Source of the DNA: Stutzerimonas stutzeri
Lineage (GTDB): Bacteria > Pseudomonadota > Gammaproteobacteria > Pseudomonadales > Pseudomonadaceae
Assembly (NCBI RefSeq): GCF_002890895.1
Contig: NZ_POUL01000007.1
Location: 141,859-205,858 of the forward strand
Direction: 5' to 3'
Length of the DNA stretch: 64,000 nt
The notes under the pieces are model-generated. The model was not told the origin of the DNA, did no database searches, and was given only the letters and a program-made list of their open reading frames with translations. This document shows, piece by piece, positions 44,808 to 54,664 of this stretch. Within the stretch, counting starts at the first letter, position 1. Every line of letters begins with the position of its first letter. Position numbers and translations under genes: made by a program.

Positions 44808-45958
44808 GGCAAGGCGTTGGCGAGGTTTGAAACCGGATTCGAGTGACTGAAGCGCGCCTGCTGCAGCCGCAGCTCATCGGCCAACCCCTCATGCACACGG
44901 CGGTTTCCGGCTTCGTCCGGGAAGCCCAGCAGCCCCACCGGGCAGTGGCGGTCGTCGGTCCAGCCTGGGTAATCCAGCACCGGATAAAGGCAGATGCCTT
45001 CTACCGGCACGCCACGCTGCATAGCCAGGCCGGCCTGCTCGCTGACATAGCGCAGCCAGTCGCCGCGCACATCGCCTTCGGCGCCGGTTTCGGCGATCAG
45101 AATCGGCCGTTTATAGCGCTGCGAGATCTCACTGAGAATGCCTTTGAAAGGCCGATAGTCGGGGCTGTCCCGGCCGATGGTGTTGCCTTCGCCGTGATAC
45201 CACTGGTTGTCGGGGTAATAATTCACGCCAAGCACGTCGAGGTACTCCGGCGCTCCGCCGAGGCCCGGCCAGAGTTCGCCGCAAAGCATGTCCCAGGCTT
45301 CGAACTGCGATTGGCGGTAGCGCTCGGCCTCACGCTGCGGACCGGGCCGATCATTTGGCGCGACGACGTGAATGGCCGGCTCGACCTGGATAAAGCGCGC
45401 CCGCGGCTCGACCTCTCGGATCGCCTGCATCGCGGCGATGGTGGCGCGGACCAGCTGGTGCTTCAACTCGAAACCACGGCCGCGCGCCATCGGGTTGAAG
45501 TAGGCCTCGTCGCCGCCAGCCCAGGACCAGAACGAGATCTCGTTGAGTGGCGCATAGATCGGCACCGTATCGGTCTCGTCCTTGATCAGCTGCGCAGCCG
45601 CGCCCGCATAGCGGGCAAAGCGTTCGACGAACTGCGGCCGCCAGATGTCGATGTCGTCCGGCCAGCCGTAATGACACAGGTCCCAGATCACCTGGAGGCG
45701 CTGACGCTGAGCCGCCTGCAGCATCGGCAGAAAGCTCGACCAGTCGTATTGCCCCTTCGAGCGCTCGATCAGGTGCCAGCGCAGGCCGTCCCGCACCGTT
45801 TTCAGACCGTGCCGCTGCAGTACGGCGTAATCATGGGCGGCCCAGCGGTCATGTCCCGTGGCGGCCAGCAGGTCGAGGCGTCGCCCATCACTGCGGCGGT
45901 GGCTCGAGCATTCGAAACCGCCGAGAAGAAAGCTCTGAAAAAGGCTTGGCTGATGCAT
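44804..45958 (-). CDS. GH1-like (clan GH-A) glycoside hydrolase
   Basis: This 384-residue TIM-barrel protein retains two catalytic glutamates: acid/base E140 (IYAPLNEISFWSWAGG) and nucleophile E290 (RPILIAETGAEGD). The barrel pattern continues with LKTVRDGLRWHLIERSKGQY and VIWDLCHYGWPDD. It is shorter than typical GH1 beta-glucosidases and has no signal peptide, so it is cytoplasmic. Together with the adjacent Glf and glycosyltransferase it may trim or remodel a sugar product; the substrate is unknown. Spacing to glf is 13 bases. Confidence 0.88.
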   Translation of the reverse strand: MHQPSLFQSFLLGGFECSSHRRSDGRRLDLLAATGHDRWAAHDYAVLQRHGLKTVRDGLRWHLIERSKGQYDWSSFLPMLQAAQRQRLQVIWDLCHYGWPDDIDIWRPQFVERFARYAGAAAQLIKDETDTVPIYAPLNEISFWSWAGGDEAYFNPMARGRGFELKHQLVRATIAAMQAIREVEPRARFIQVEPAIHVVAPNDRPGPQREAERYRQSQFEAWDMLCGELWPGLGGAPEYLDVLGVNYYPDNQWYHGEGNTIGRDSPDYRPFKGILSEISQRYKRPILIAETGAEGDVRGDWLRYVSEQAGLAMQRGVPVEGICLYPVLDYPGWTDDRHCPVGLLGFPDEAGNRRVHEGLADELRLQQARFSHSNPVSNLANALP

Positions 45959-45971
45959 CCGTGTCTTTCTC

Positions 45972-47213
45972 TCAGAGAGCCTGTTCGGCCAGGGACTGAC
46001 TGTGCGCCGACTTGTCGTTAGCGGCAGGGTAAGACTCGGCTTCCTCGATGCGCTTGTACAGCGCCAGCGCCTGTCCGACCACCTGATCCATGTTGTAGTA
46101 CTTGTACGTACCCAACCGTCCGACGAAGGTCACGCCGGGCGTCTGGTCCGCCAGCTGCTGGTAACGCTTGTACAGCTCGGCATTTTCCGGCCGCGGGATC
46201 GGGTAGTAGGGGTCACCCTCAGCCGAAGGGTATTCGTAGGTGATGCTGGTCTTTGGATGGACCTGACCGGTGAGGTGCTTGTACTCGCTGATGCGCGTGT
46301 AGGGCACGTCTTCACCCGGGTAGTTGACCGTACCGACCGCCTGAAACTGTTCCTGGTCGAGCTGCTTGTGTTCGAACTTCAGCGAACGATAGGGCAGCTT
46401 GCCGAAGCGGTAGTCGAAATACTCGTCGATGGGCCCGCAGAAAATCAGATGGTCGTGCTGCACCTCGTCGCGGATCTCGCGGTAATCGGTGTTGGTCATG
46501 ACTTTGATGTTCGGGTGCGCGAGCATTTTCTCGAACATCTTGGTGTAGCCATGCTTGGGCATCTGCTGGAAGGTGTCGGTGAAGTAGCGGTCGTCGGTGT
46601 TGGTGCGCGTGGGGATGCGCGCGGTCACCGACTTGTCCAGCTGCGAGGGGTCGAGGCCCCACTGCTTGCGGGTGTAGCCGCGGAAGAACTTCTGGTACAG
46701 CTCGCGGCCGATGCCGTTGATCACCACGTCTTCGCTGGTCTGGATGTCGTCCACCGGCTCGGCGCGGCTGGCGAGGAAATCCGCCGCTTCCTGCTCGGTG
46801 GTCATGTTCAGGCCGTACAGCTTGTTCAGCGTGGTCATGTTGATCGGGATCGGCACTCGCTGCCCGTCCACCTGCGCCAGCACGCGGTGTTCGTAGGGTC
46901 GCCACTCTGTGAACTGCGAAAGGTAATCGACGATGCGCTGGGCATTGGTGTGGAAGATGTGCGGCCCGTAGCGGTGGATCAGCACGCCGGCTTCGTCGTA
47001 ATGATCATATGCATTGCCGCCGATGTGCGGGCGCCGGTCGACCACCAGCACGCGCTTGTTAAGCCCGGCCGCCAGCCGTTCGGCCAGCACGCTGCCGGCG
47101 AAACCGGCACCGACGATCAGGTAGTCGAAGCCGCGCCGACCATTGGATGAGCCTTCGCTGGCCCCGCCGCCTGCCATCTCGGGGTTGCTGTCTCGCAGGC
47201 TTACATCGCGCAT
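45972..47213 (-). CDS. glf: UDP-galactopyranose mutase
   Basis: Glf is a flavoenzyme converting UDP-galactopyranose to UDP-galactofuranose. The 413-residue protein has the FAD-binding start DYLIVGAGFAGSVLAERLA and the family motifs RPHIGGNAYDHYDEAG, GPHIFHTNAQRIVDYL, FFRGYTRKQWGLDPSQLD and a C-terminal FVGRLGTYKYYNMDQVV. The first 28 residues are an unconserved Gly/Ser-rich extension, so a later start is possible. It overlaps the upstream glycosyltransferase gene by 13 bases. UDP-galactose would come from GalE, encoded divergently nearby. Confidence 0.95.
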   Translation of the reverse strand: MRDVSLRDSNPEMAGGGASEGSSNGRRGFDYLIVGAGFAGSVLAERLAAGLNKRVLVVDRRPHIGGNAYDHYDEAGVLIHRYGPHIFHTNAQRIVDYLSQFTEWRPYEHRVLAQVDGQRVPIPINMTTLNKLYGLNMTTEQEAADFLASRAEPVDDIQTSEDVVINGIGRELYQKFFRGYTRKQWGLDPSQLDKSVTARIPTRTNTDDRYFTDTFQQMPKHGYTKMFEKMLAHPNIKVMTNTDYREIRDEVQHDHLIFCGPIDEYFDYRFGKLPYRSLKFEHKQLDQEQFQAVGTVNYPGEDVPYTRISEYKHLTGQVHPKTSITYEYPSAEGDPYYPIPRPENAELYKRYQQLADQTPGVTFVGRLGTYKYYNMDQVVGQALALYKRIEEAESYPAANDKSAHSQSLAEQAL

Positions 47214-48385
47214 TGCATCTTTTCCTTCATCAACGCCCAGGTATGGTCCCAGGACATGTCGCCGAGAATCTCGTCAGCGGTTTTCAGCAGACGGTCGCGG
47301 TCCTCGCCATCGGCCAGGGCCTTGTCCACCGCATCGATGAACGAATCAGGCGTGTCGGCGATATGGACAATCTCGGTATCGCCGTAGGTGCGCACCACGT
47401 CCTTGATCGGCGTGGACACCACTGGACAGCCGCCGGCCAGGTATTCGGGCGTCTTGGTCGGGCTGATGAAGCGGGTCGACTCGTTCATCGCGAACGGCAT
47501 GATCGCCACGTCCCAGCCGGACAGATATTTGGGCAACTCGTCGTATGTCTTGCCGCCCAGATAGTGGATGTTGTCGCGCTGCGGCAGGTCGGCCGAGTCG
47601 ATCTTCACCACCGGACCGACCAGCACGAACTGCCAGTCCGGCCGCTGCTCGGCGACACGGGCGACCAGCTCGATATCGAAGCGCTCATCGATCACGCCGT
47701 AGAAGCCCAGCCGTGGATGCGGAATCTCGGCCTGGTCATCGGGGTCGGCCTGAGTCCGCCGCGCCCCGGCAAAATGTGCCACGTCGACGCTGCTGGGAAA
47801 GGCGAAGGCGTTGTCGTGCAACGTGCGCTTGGCTTCCCAAAGACTGTAGCCACCGGTAAATACCAAATCGGCGCGCTCGAGCAGCTCGCGCTCGCGCTGC
47901 ACCAGCTCGCGCGGCGCGCCACGGAAGGCCGAGAGTTCGTCCATGCAGTCATAGACGGTGAGCTTGGGCTTCAGGTGGCCGGCATAACCCAGCGCCATCG
48001 GCGTGTAGTACCAGAGCATCAGCTCATTGACGCCGAGCTTGTCCAGATAACCGTCGAGCAGGTCGCGCTGCACGCGCAGCGCCGTGTCGCCCTCGCAGCC
48101 CTTGGGCAAACGTGGAATCAGCACCTGAACATCATTCTCCTCAGGCCGCACCTCCAGCCAGGGCTGAGCGTCCTCGGTGGGCATCGGCTCTTCGGCATAC
48201 AGCACGTTGAAGTCCCGCGCGAACCGCGACATCAGATGCTGGGGTCGCTGATAGACGAATCGCCAGCGCAGGTGCGAGAGACAGAGCAAGGTTGGCACCT
48301 GCTCGTCGAACACGACTTCCGGTGGCGTCGCTTGTTTCTCGGGGGATTTGCCAATTTCGTATTGGTAGGGGCCGGCCCAGCTCAT
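47201..48385 (-). CDS. Glycosyltransferase (GT4-like, TuaH-related)
   Basis: This 394-residue cytoplasmic enzyme has the typical N-terminus LLCLSHLRWRFVYQRPQHLM of the TuaH-like group and a C-terminal Rossmann domain with RLGFYGVIDERFDIELV and the nucleotide-binding TKTPEYLAGGCPVVSTPI. I start it at ATG 48385 (MSWAGPYQYEIGKSP), which has a GAGG; an earlier frame opening adds 27 residues. It is the first gene of the operon. Given the neighbour glf, galactofuranose is a plausible donor sugar, but that is inference. Confidence 0.9.
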   Translation of the reverse strand: MSWAGPYQYEIGKSPEKQATPPEVVFDEQVPTLLCLSHLRWRFVYQRPQHLMSRFARDFNVLYAEEPMPTEDAQPWLEVRPEENDVQVLIPRLPKGCEGDTALRVQRDLLDGYLDKLGVNELMLWYYTPMALGYAGHLKPKLTVYDCMDELSAFRGAPRELVQRERELLERADLVFTGGYSLWEAKRTLHDNAFAFPSSVDVAHFAGARRTQADPDDQAEIPHPRLGFYGVIDERFDIELVARVAEQRPDWQFVLVGPVVKIDSADLPQRDNIHYLGGKTYDELPKYLSGWDVAIMPFAMNESTRFISPTKTPEYLAGGCPVVSTPIKDVVRTYGDTEIVHIADTPDSFIDAVDKALADGEDRDRLLKTADEILGDMSWDHTWALMKEKMQCAM

Positions 48386-48784
48386 GGAAACCTCGTCAAG
48401 GGTGGCAATGCCCTCCAGAGTCCCTTCTGCCGCATCGCATAAGCCTGCGCAGCCCGCGCAAAGCAAAACCTGAAGCGCTCAATCGTCAATCATCCTGCAA
48501 GCGCTGCCCGCCGGCTATGGACGGCCGCCAATGTGCCAAGGTTCCCGATGCCCTACCGGAGAGGTCGGTCATCGGGTGACTGCCGCTTCGTTGGAACTTG
48601 CTCGCAGCTTCACCCGTCCCTATCCCAGGACGCCTGATTCACCCCGGCATCGGTGCTGCGTGCTTCCTGCAGTCAGTACCGCCCGATCCGCCGACCCAAC
48701 CCTGGAGATGCTTGCAGCGGCCGCGCTCATACGGTCAGCCGTACGTTCCCGTGCGCGTCAGATAATTTGATTCGAGGTAGAGAG
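48386..48784. promoter_or_regulatory. 399-base divergent promoter region of the glycan operon and galE
   Basis: This gap lies between the divergent glycosyltransferase and galE genes. Short open frames cross it but none has a plausible ribosome site and family resemblance. It must hold promoters for both directions. I recognise no named operator. Confidence 0.5.
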
Positions 48785-49852
48785 ATGATTCTAGTCACGG
48801 GTGGTGCGGGTTATATCGGATCCCATGCAGTGCTGGAGCTCTTGCAGGCTGGCCATGAAGTGCTGGTCCTGGACGACCTCTGCAACGGCTCGAAGGTGGC
48901 CCTCGACCGCGTCGAACAGTTGACCGGGGGCAGCCTGCAATTCGTCAAGGGCGACGTGCGTAACCGCTCGCTGCTCAAGGCACTGTTCGCCTCGTATCCC
49001 ATCACGTCAGTACTGCACCTGGCCGGTCTAAAGGCCGTCGGCGAAAGCGTGCGCGAGCCGCTGCGCTATTACGAAACCAACGTCAGCGGCAGCATCGCGC
49101 TGTGTCAGGCCATGGCCGAAGCCGGCGTCTTCAAGCTGGTGTTCAGCTCATCGGCGACCGTCTACGGTGATTCACCGAGGATGCCGATCACCGAAAACTG
49201 CCCGACCGGCCTGCCCGCCAGCCCTTACGGCCAGTCCAAACTGATGGCGGAAAACGTGCTCAAGGGTCTGGCCGAGTCGGACCCGCGTTGGTCGATTGCC
49301 CTGTTGCGCTATTTCAACCCGATCGGCGCACACGAATCCGGCCTGATCGGCGAGGACCCCAACGGCATTCCCAATAACCTGCTGCCCTACATGCTGCAGG
49401 TCGCCGTGGGTCGTCGAAAGCAATTGAACATCTACGGAGCGGATTACCCAACGCCAGACGGTACGGGTGTGCGCGACTACATCCACGTCGTGGATCTGGC
49501 TAAAGGACATCTCAAGGCGCTTGAGCGCGTGGAACAGGTGCACGGTGTTTCCACGTGGAACCTCGGCACCGGACGAGGCTATTCGGTACGTCAGATGATC
49601 ACCGCGTTTGAAGAAGTGATTGGCCGCCCCCTGCCCCACGTGTTCAAGGCGCGGCGCCCCGGCGACATCGCGCAGTGCTGGTCCGACCCGAGCAAAGCCC
49701 GGGATGACCTGGGTTGGGAAGCGGAGCGAGACCTGCTGGCCATGCTGACTGATGCCTGGCGCTGGCAGAGCCGCCACCCACAGGGCTACGCCGAAGACGA
49801 AGCGGCCTCAGCGAAACCTGCGGCTAACACCGAAACGGCCCTGGCCAGCTGA
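48785..49852 (+). CDS. galE: UDP-glucose 4-epimerase
   Basis: GalE interconverts UDP-glucose and UDP-galactose. The 355-residue short-chain dehydrogenase-type protein has the NAD-binding GGAGYIGSHAVLELL, the catalytic Ser/Tyr/Lys in FSSSATVYGDS and ASPYGQSKLMAE, and the RYFNPIGAHESG and TPDGTGVRDYIHVVDLA motifs. The C-terminal ~20 residues are Ala-rich and unconserved. It faces away from the glf operon and may feed Glf with UDP-galactose. Confidence 0.94.
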   Translation: MILVTGGAGYIGSHAVLELLQAGHEVLVLDDLCNGSKVALDRVEQLTGGSLQFVKGDVRNRSLLKALFASYPITSVLHLAGLKAVGESVREPLRYYETNVSGSIALCQAMAEAGVFKLVFSSSATVYGDSPRMPITENCPTGLPASPYGQSKLMAENVLKGLAESDPRWSIALLRYFNPIGAHESGLIGEDPNGIPNNLLPYMLQVAVGRRKQLNIYGADYPTPDGTGVRDYIHVVDLAKGHLKALERVEQVHGVSTWNLGTGRGYSVRQMITAFEEVIGRPLPHVFKARRPGDIAQCWSDPSKARDDLGWEAERDLLAMLTDAWRWQSRHPQGYAEDEAASAKPAANTETALAS

Positions 49853-49886
49853 GCACCCGCAGCGCGGATGCCCGTCCGGGTCTCGC

Positions 49887-51278
49887 TTAGGGTGCGCTGC
49901 AGTTCAGCTCGGCGCGGATTTTCGACACATCGAGCCGACGGTTCTGCTGCACTGCGCCCGTGAGCTGAGGGTCGATTACCGCAGTGCGCAGCAGTGCGTC
50001 TCGAATTTGAGCGGCCGTGGCACAAGGATTCAGCGAGGCATACAGCGCCGCCGCACCCGTCACATGTGGCGTCGCCATGGAGGTCCCGCTCATGTAAGCG
50101 TAACCTGCCTTTCCGGTGGCAGTCGGCACGGTTGAAACAATGTCGACGCCCGGCGCCGCGATGTGCACGTTGTTCACGCCGTAGTTCGAGAAGCCCGCCC
50201 GGCGGCCGTTCTGGTCGATGGCACCGACAGAAATCACGTTAGGAAGCGGGTAGCTCGCCGGGTAGCTCGGCGTGCTGTCGATGTTGAGTCCGCTGTTACC
50301 CGCCGCGGCGATGAACAGGATGTTGGCATTACCGGCCGCCTGGATGGCGTCATACAGCGCCTGCGAGTAACCGCCGCCGCCCCAGGAGTTGTTGGTCGCC
50401 ACCAGATTGATCTTCTTCGCCAGCTTCAGCTGTGTCAGGTAGTTGATGGCCTTCACCGCACCCGCGGTAGTACCGCCATTGGCGCCGAGGAACTTGGCCG
50501 AGATCAGCTTGGCACTCGGGCAGACGCCGAAGACGCCAGCGCCATTGTTCGCCACCGCGCCAACCGTACCGGCGACATGCGTACCGTGATCATCTGCCGG
50601 GCCGTCGTAGACGCTGGCGTTGTTGGCGGCAAAGTCCCAGCCGTAGAGGTCGTCGGCGAAACCGTTGCGGTCGTTGTCCTTGCGGTCGGCGCGGCTGCCC
50701 TCGCCCGGGTTGATCCAGATATTGGCGCGCAGATCGCCATGGGTGGTCATCACGCCTTCGTCGATGATGCCCACGTGAACCTTGTTCGAGCACAGCGCCC
50801 CGGCGTTCCAGTTCGCCAGCGCACCGCTGCCATAAGGAGAAGCAGGCGAGGTGGTTGCGCCCTGCATGTCCCAGAGGATGCCGAGCCCCGGGTCGTTGGG
50901 GTTGGCCAACTGGGTTTTGTAGATCCAGTTGGGCTCGACGTACTCGACCGCAGGGTCCGCCGCCAGCGATGCGATCAATGCGGCGTCGATCTTCTTGCCC
51001 TTGCCCAGTTTCGCCTGAATCAGATCACCTTTGGCATCCTTGCGCGCTGCCTTGTCGAGCAGCTTCTGCGCGGCCTTTGCGCCCCGCTTGCTCAGCGCGG
51101 CGGTTTTGGCAGCCTCGGAGGCACCCGCCTTGAATTGCACCAACAGCTCACCTTCAACGAAAGGCCGACCGGCCCTGAGCGACGCATCCACGGCAGGGTT
51201 GGGCTTGGCTGCTACCTGTTCTGCCCCGGCCGCGAGCAGCGCACACATCAAAATACCGACACGCTTTTTATTGACCAT
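49887..51278 (-). CDS. Secreted subtilisin-like serine protease (S8 family)
   Basis: This 463-residue preproprotein has a signal peptide (GILMCALLAAGAEQVAAKP), an inhibitor I9-type propeptide (VEGELLVQFKAGASEAAKTA, ending near VEYVEPNWIY) and a peptidase domain with the triad Asp (VGIIDEGV), His (DDHGTHVAGTVG) and Ser (MSGTSMATPHVTG). The oxyanion Asn is in ATNNSWGGG. Five or so Cys in the mature part suggest disulfides. No C-terminal autotransporter barrel or secretion domain is seen. A GTG directly precedes ATG 51278. Confidence 0.93.
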   Translation of the reverse strand: MVNKKRVGILMCALLAAGAEQVAAKPNPAVDASLRAGRPFVEGELLVQFKAGASEAAKTAALSKRGAKAAQKLLDKAARKDAKGDLIQAKLGKGKKIDAALIASLAADPAVEYVEPNWIYKTQLANPNDPGLGILWDMQGATTSPASPYGSGALANWNAGALCSNKVHVGIIDEGVMTTHGDLRANIWINPGEGSRADRKDNDRNGFADDLYGWDFAANNASVYDGPADDHGTHVAGTVGAVANNGAGVFGVCPSAKLISAKFLGANGGTTAGAVKAINYLTQLKLAKKINLVATNNSWGGGGYSQALYDAIQAAGNANILFIAAAGNSGLNIDSTPSYPASYPLPNVISVGAIDQNGRRAGFSNYGVNNVHIAAPGVDIVSTVPTATGKAGYAYMSGTSMATPHVTGAAALYASLNPCATAAQIRDALLRTAVIDPQLTGAVQQNRRLDVSKIRAELNCSAP

Positions 51279-51502
51279 CACTGTTCTCCCGAACGACTAC
51301 AGACAGCCCCACGAACAGGCAAGACGGCTCCTCGGTGGGTGTCTGAACTGTATCGGCAAAGATGATGTCGATTTAGTGGCGCCGGACGAATGGCGCAGCC
51401 TTTCGTCGGCAAGCGAGACGCCATCCATAGGCAGCCCCATTTCCGCTCAGCGTATCAAGCCGCCGCCGTAATCCTGGCAAGGGGCGGCCTTCGACTGACC
51501 CA

Positions 51503-52387
51503 TCAGGCCAGCTGCTGGCGCAACCAGTCTGCCAATCGCTCTGCGCGTCGATCCGTGCGCCGTGAGGGCACCCACAGCGACAGCCGTGCTCGTGTTTCGA
51601 CAAACCCCCAGGGCGCCAGCAAACGGCCCTGGCGCAGGTCATCGGCCACCAGCTGTTGCGGCGCGATGGCCACGCCAAGCCCGGCCAGCGCGGCTTCCAA
51701 CAGGAAGTAGAGATGTTCGAAGCCCTGCCCCATGCGCAACGCGGCGGGATCAAGCCCAGTAGCCCGTGCCCAGGCCGGCCATGCCTGTGGCCGAGAGGCG
51801 GTAAACAGCAGCGCTTCGTTGAACAGCACCGAGGGTGGGGCCTGGCGCAGCGCGGCACAGTTCGGATGGTGCGGGCTGAGCACTGGGCCGATGCATTCGG
51901 TGGCCAGCTCGAACACCTGCATGTCGGCCGGCCACGGCGTCTCGGCGTACACCAGCGTGGCGTCCAGCCCGGGCCTGCGCGGGTCCAATTCGCCCTCGCT
52001 GGCGGACAATTGCAGATGCAAATCGGGCAGCTCGCGGTTGAGCCGGTCTAGCCGCGGGATGAACCAGCGCGCCAGCAGGCTGCCGGGACAGCCGAGCACG
52101 AACGGCGCATCGACCGTCTGCTGGCGAAGCTCGGCACAGGTACTGCGCAAGCGCTCGAACGCCTCGCCCGCCGCGTCACGCAGGCGCACGCCCGCATCGG
52201 TGAGTTTTACGCCGCGACCTTCCTTGCTGAACAGCGCCACGCCCAGGTCATCCTCAAGCAGACGAATCTGTCGACTGACTGCACCGTGGGTCACGCTGAG
52301 TTCCGCCGCCGCTTGGCTTATGCTCTGCAGGCGCGCAGCCGCTTCAAAGGCGCGCAACGCGTTGAGGGGAGGAAGGGCTTGGCTCAT
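51503..52387 (-). CDS. trpI: LysR-type activator of trpBA, TrpI
   Basis: This 294-residue LysR regulator has the N-terminal helix-turn-helix ([20 protein letters not shown], then [20 protein letters not shown]) and a ligand-binding domain. Its place divergent from trpBA is diagnostic for TrpI, which in Pseudomonas activates trpBA when indole-3-glycerol phosphate builds up. I start it at ATG 52387 ([14 protein letters not shown]); the open frame extends upstream over the operator region. Confidence 0.93.
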   Translation of the reverse strand: MSQALPPLNALRAFEAAARLQSISQAAAELSVTHGAVSRQIRLLEDDLGVALFSKEGRGVKLTDAGVRLRDAAGEAFERLRSTCAELRQQTVDAPFVLGCPGSLLARWFIPRLDRLNRELPDLHLQLSASEGELDPRRPGLDATLVYAETPWPADMQVFELATECIGPVLSPHHPNCAALRQAPPSVLFNEALLFTASRPQAWPAWARATGLDPAALRMGQGFEHLYFLLEAALAGLGVAIAPQQLVADDLRQGRLLAPWGFVETRARLSLWVPSRRTDRRAERLADWLRQQLA

Positions 52388-52388
52388 T

Positions 52389-52405
52389 GGTGAGATTTCC
52401 TGACA
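52389..52405. promoter_or_regulatory. Candidate TrpI binding site I
   Basis: GGTGAG-ATTTC-CTGACA resembles the TrpI site I symmetry TGTGAG-N5-CTGACA that I recall for pseudomonads. It lies next to the trpI start in the 132-base divergent gap. A second, weaker site nearer trpB is expected but I could not define one by eye. Confidence 0.55.
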
Positions 52406-52519
52406 GGTCCAGGCGATCTTATCGCTTTTTATCCGGGCTCGACTCGGGTAATTTCCTGCCCATCGCGCATGCCTTGGCCAAGCCAGGGCGGCTGCCACAC
52501 ATTCCCGCAGGAGATGACC

Positions 52520-53731
52520 ATGACTTCATTCCGCAGCGGCCCTGACGCCAGGGGCCTGTTCGGCCGCTTCGGCGGCCAGTTCGTCGCCGAAACCCTGATG
52601 CCGCTGATCAACCAGCTGGCCGCCGAGTATGAGAAGGCCAAGGACGATCCAGCATTTCTCGAAGAGCTGGCCTACTTCCAGCGCGACTACATCGGCCGCG
52701 CCAGCCCGCTGTATTACGCCGAGCGCCTGACCGAGCAGTTCGGCGGCGCGAAGATCTACCTCAAGCGCGAAGACCTCAATCACACCGGCGCCCACAAGAT
52801 CAACAACTGCATCGGCCAGATCCTGCTGGCCAAGCGGATGGGCAAACAACGCATCATCGCCGAGACCGGCGCCGGCATGCACGGCGTGGCCACCGCCACC
52901 GTGGCTGCGCGTTTCGGCATGCAATGCGTGGTCTACATGGGCACCACCGACATCGAGCGCCAGCAGGCCAACGTTTTCCGCATGAAGCTCCTCGGCGCCG
53001 AGGTGATCCCGGTCACCGCCGGCACCGGCACGCTGAAGGATGCGATGAACGAAGCCCTGCGCGACTGGGTGACCAACGTCCACAATACCTTCTACCTGAT
53101 CGGCACAGCCGCCGGCCCGCACCCCTACCCGGCCATGGTGCGCGACTTCCAGTCGGTGATTGGCAACGAAGTGCGCGAGCAGATCATGGAGAAGGAAGGC
53201 CGTCTGCCCGACTCGCTGGTGGCCTGCATCGGCGGCGGCTCCAACGCCATCGGCCTGTTCCACCCCTTCCTCGATGACGAAGCGGTGCAGATCGTCGGCG
53301 TCGAAGCGGCCGGTCACGGCATCGACACCGGCAAGCACGCCGCCAGCATGGCCGGTGGCGCACCGGGCGTGCTGCACGGCAACCGCACCTTCCTGTTGCA
53401 GGACGAGGACGGCCAGATCACCGATGCGCATTCCATCTCCGCCGGCCTCGATTACCCAGGCGTCGGCCCTGAGCACGCCTGGTTGCACGAGATCAAGCGC
53501 GTCGAGTACGTGCCCTGCACTGACGACGAAGCCTTGAAAGCTTTCCACCAGTGCTGCCGCTTGGAAGGCATCATCCCGGCGCTGGAATCCGCCCATGCCC
53601 TGGCCGAAGCCTTCAAGCGCGCGGCGACGCTGCCCAAGGAGCACCTGATGGTGGTCAACCTCTCCGGGCGCGGCGACAAAGACATGCAAACCGTCATGCA
53701 CCACTACGACGAACAGGAAGAACACATATGA
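52520..53731 (+). CDS. trpB: Tryptophan synthase beta chain
   Basis: This PLP enzyme joins indole and serine to make tryptophan. The 403-residue protein has the PLP Lys in [15 protein letters not shown], the phosphate-binding [13 protein letters not shown] and the E(T)GAG motif [16 protein letters not shown]. Of two close ATGs I choose 52520 ([15 protein letters not shown]), since GGAG is six to seven bases upstream; ATG 52514 is directly against the GGAG. The trpA start overlaps its stop, so the two are coupled. Confidence 0.96.
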   Translation: MTSFRSGPDARGLFGRFGGQFVAETLMPLINQLAAEYEKAKDDPAFLEELAYFQRDYIGRASPLYYAERLTEQFGGAKIYLKREDLNHTGAHKINNCIGQILLAKRMGKQRIIAETGAGMHGVATATVAARFGMQCVVYMGTTDIERQQANVFRMKLLGAEVIPVTAGTGTLKDAMNEALRDWVTNVHNTFYLIGTAAGPHPYPAMVRDFQSVIGNEVREQIMEKEGRLPDSLVACIGGGSNAIGLFHPFLDDEAVQIVGVEAAGHGIDTGKHAASMAGGAPGVLHGNRTFLLQDEDGQITDAHSISAGLDYPGVGPEHAWLHEIKRVEYVPCTDDEALKAFHQCCRLEGIIPALESAHALAEAFKRAATLPKEHLMVVNLSGRGDKDMQTVMHHYDEQEEHI

Positions 53732-54549
53732 GCTCGGTAAACGCCCGTTTGCAGACGCGCTTCGACCAGCTGAAGCACGAAAACCGCGCCGCGCTGGTCA
53801 CCTTCGTGACCGCCGGTGACCCGGACTACGCCACCTCGCTCGCCATTCTCAAGGGGTTGCCGGAGGCCGGCGCCGACGTCATCGAGCTGGGCATGCCGTT
53901 CACCGACCCGATGGCTGATGGCCCGGCGATCCAGCTGGCCAACATCCGCGCCTTGGCGGCCAAGCAGAACCTGCCGAAAACGCTGCAGATGGTCCGCGAA
54001 TTCCGCGAAACCAACAGCAGCACTCCGCTGGTGCTGATGGGTTACTACAACCCGATCTTCGCCTACGGTGTCGAGCGTTTCGTCAGCGATGCCAAGGAAG
54101 CCGGTGTCGACGGCCTGATCGTCGTCGACCTGCCGCCGGAGCATAACGACGAATTGTGCGACCCGGCCCAGAGCGCCGGCATAGACTTTATTCGCCTGAC
54201 CACCCCGACCACCGACGACCAGCGCCTGCCCACCGTGCTCAACGGCAGCTCGGGCTTTGTCTACTACGTCTCGGTGGCCGGCGTGACCGGGGCTGGCTCG
54301 GCGACGCTGGAACATGTCGAGGAAGCGGTGGCCCGCCTGAAGCGCCACACCGACCTCCCTGTATGCGTCGGCTTCGGCATCCGCACGCCGGAACAGGCCG
54401 CCGCCATCGCCCGCCTGACCGACGGTGTGGTGGTGGGCTCGGCGCTGATCGACCAGATCGCCGGGGCCGAAACGTCCGAGCAAGCCGTCGAGGGTGTGCT
54501 GGGACTGTGCCGCGAGATTAGTGCAGGGGTGCGCGGCGCACGCAGTTGA
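53728..54549 (+). CDS. trpA: Tryptophan synthase alpha chain
   Basis: This subunit cleaves indole-3-glycerol phosphate and channels indole to TrpB. The 273-residue TIM barrel has the catalytic Glu and Asp in [16 protein letters not shown] and [11 protein letters not shown], the [12 protein letters not shown] loop, and the phosphate-binding [12 protein letters not shown] and [12 protein letters not shown] segments. ATG 53728 overlaps the trpB stop. A REP pair begins eight bases after its stop codon. Confidence 0.96.
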   Translation: MSSVNARLQTRFDQLKHENRAALVTFVTAGDPDYATSLAILKGLPEAGADVIELGMPFTDPMADGPAIQLANIRALAAKQNLPKTLQMVREFRETNSSTPLVLMGYYNPIFAYGVERFVSDAKEAGVDGLIVVDLPPEHNDELCDPAQSAGIDFIRLTTPTTDDQRLPTVLNGSSGFVYYVSVAGVTGAGSATLEHVEEAVARLKRHTDLPVCVGFGIRTPEQAAAIARLTDGVVVGSALIDQIAGAETSEQAVEGVLGLCREISAGVRGARS

Positions 54550-54556
54550 TTGCGCT

Positions 54557-54616
54557 GGTGGGCTGAAGCCCACCCTACATGGACTTTCAATTCCGTAGGG
54601 TGGGCTTCAGCCCACC
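54557..54616. repeat. REP doublet (REPIN) upstream of the RAYT gene, GTAG heads inward
   Basis: A reverse REP (54557-54578, hairpin GGTGGGCT-GA-AGCCCACC then CTAC) and a forward REP (54595-54616, GTAG then GGTGGGCT-TC-AGCCCACC) are separated by 16 bases. They lie between trpA and the RAYT transposase, 48 bases before its start. The hairpins are the same as at 42667-42729 in the opposite layout. Confidence 0.9.
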
Positions 54617-54664
54617 ACTGCGTTAATACCATCCGCATCACCCCATGAAGGCAAGGAGGCCTCC

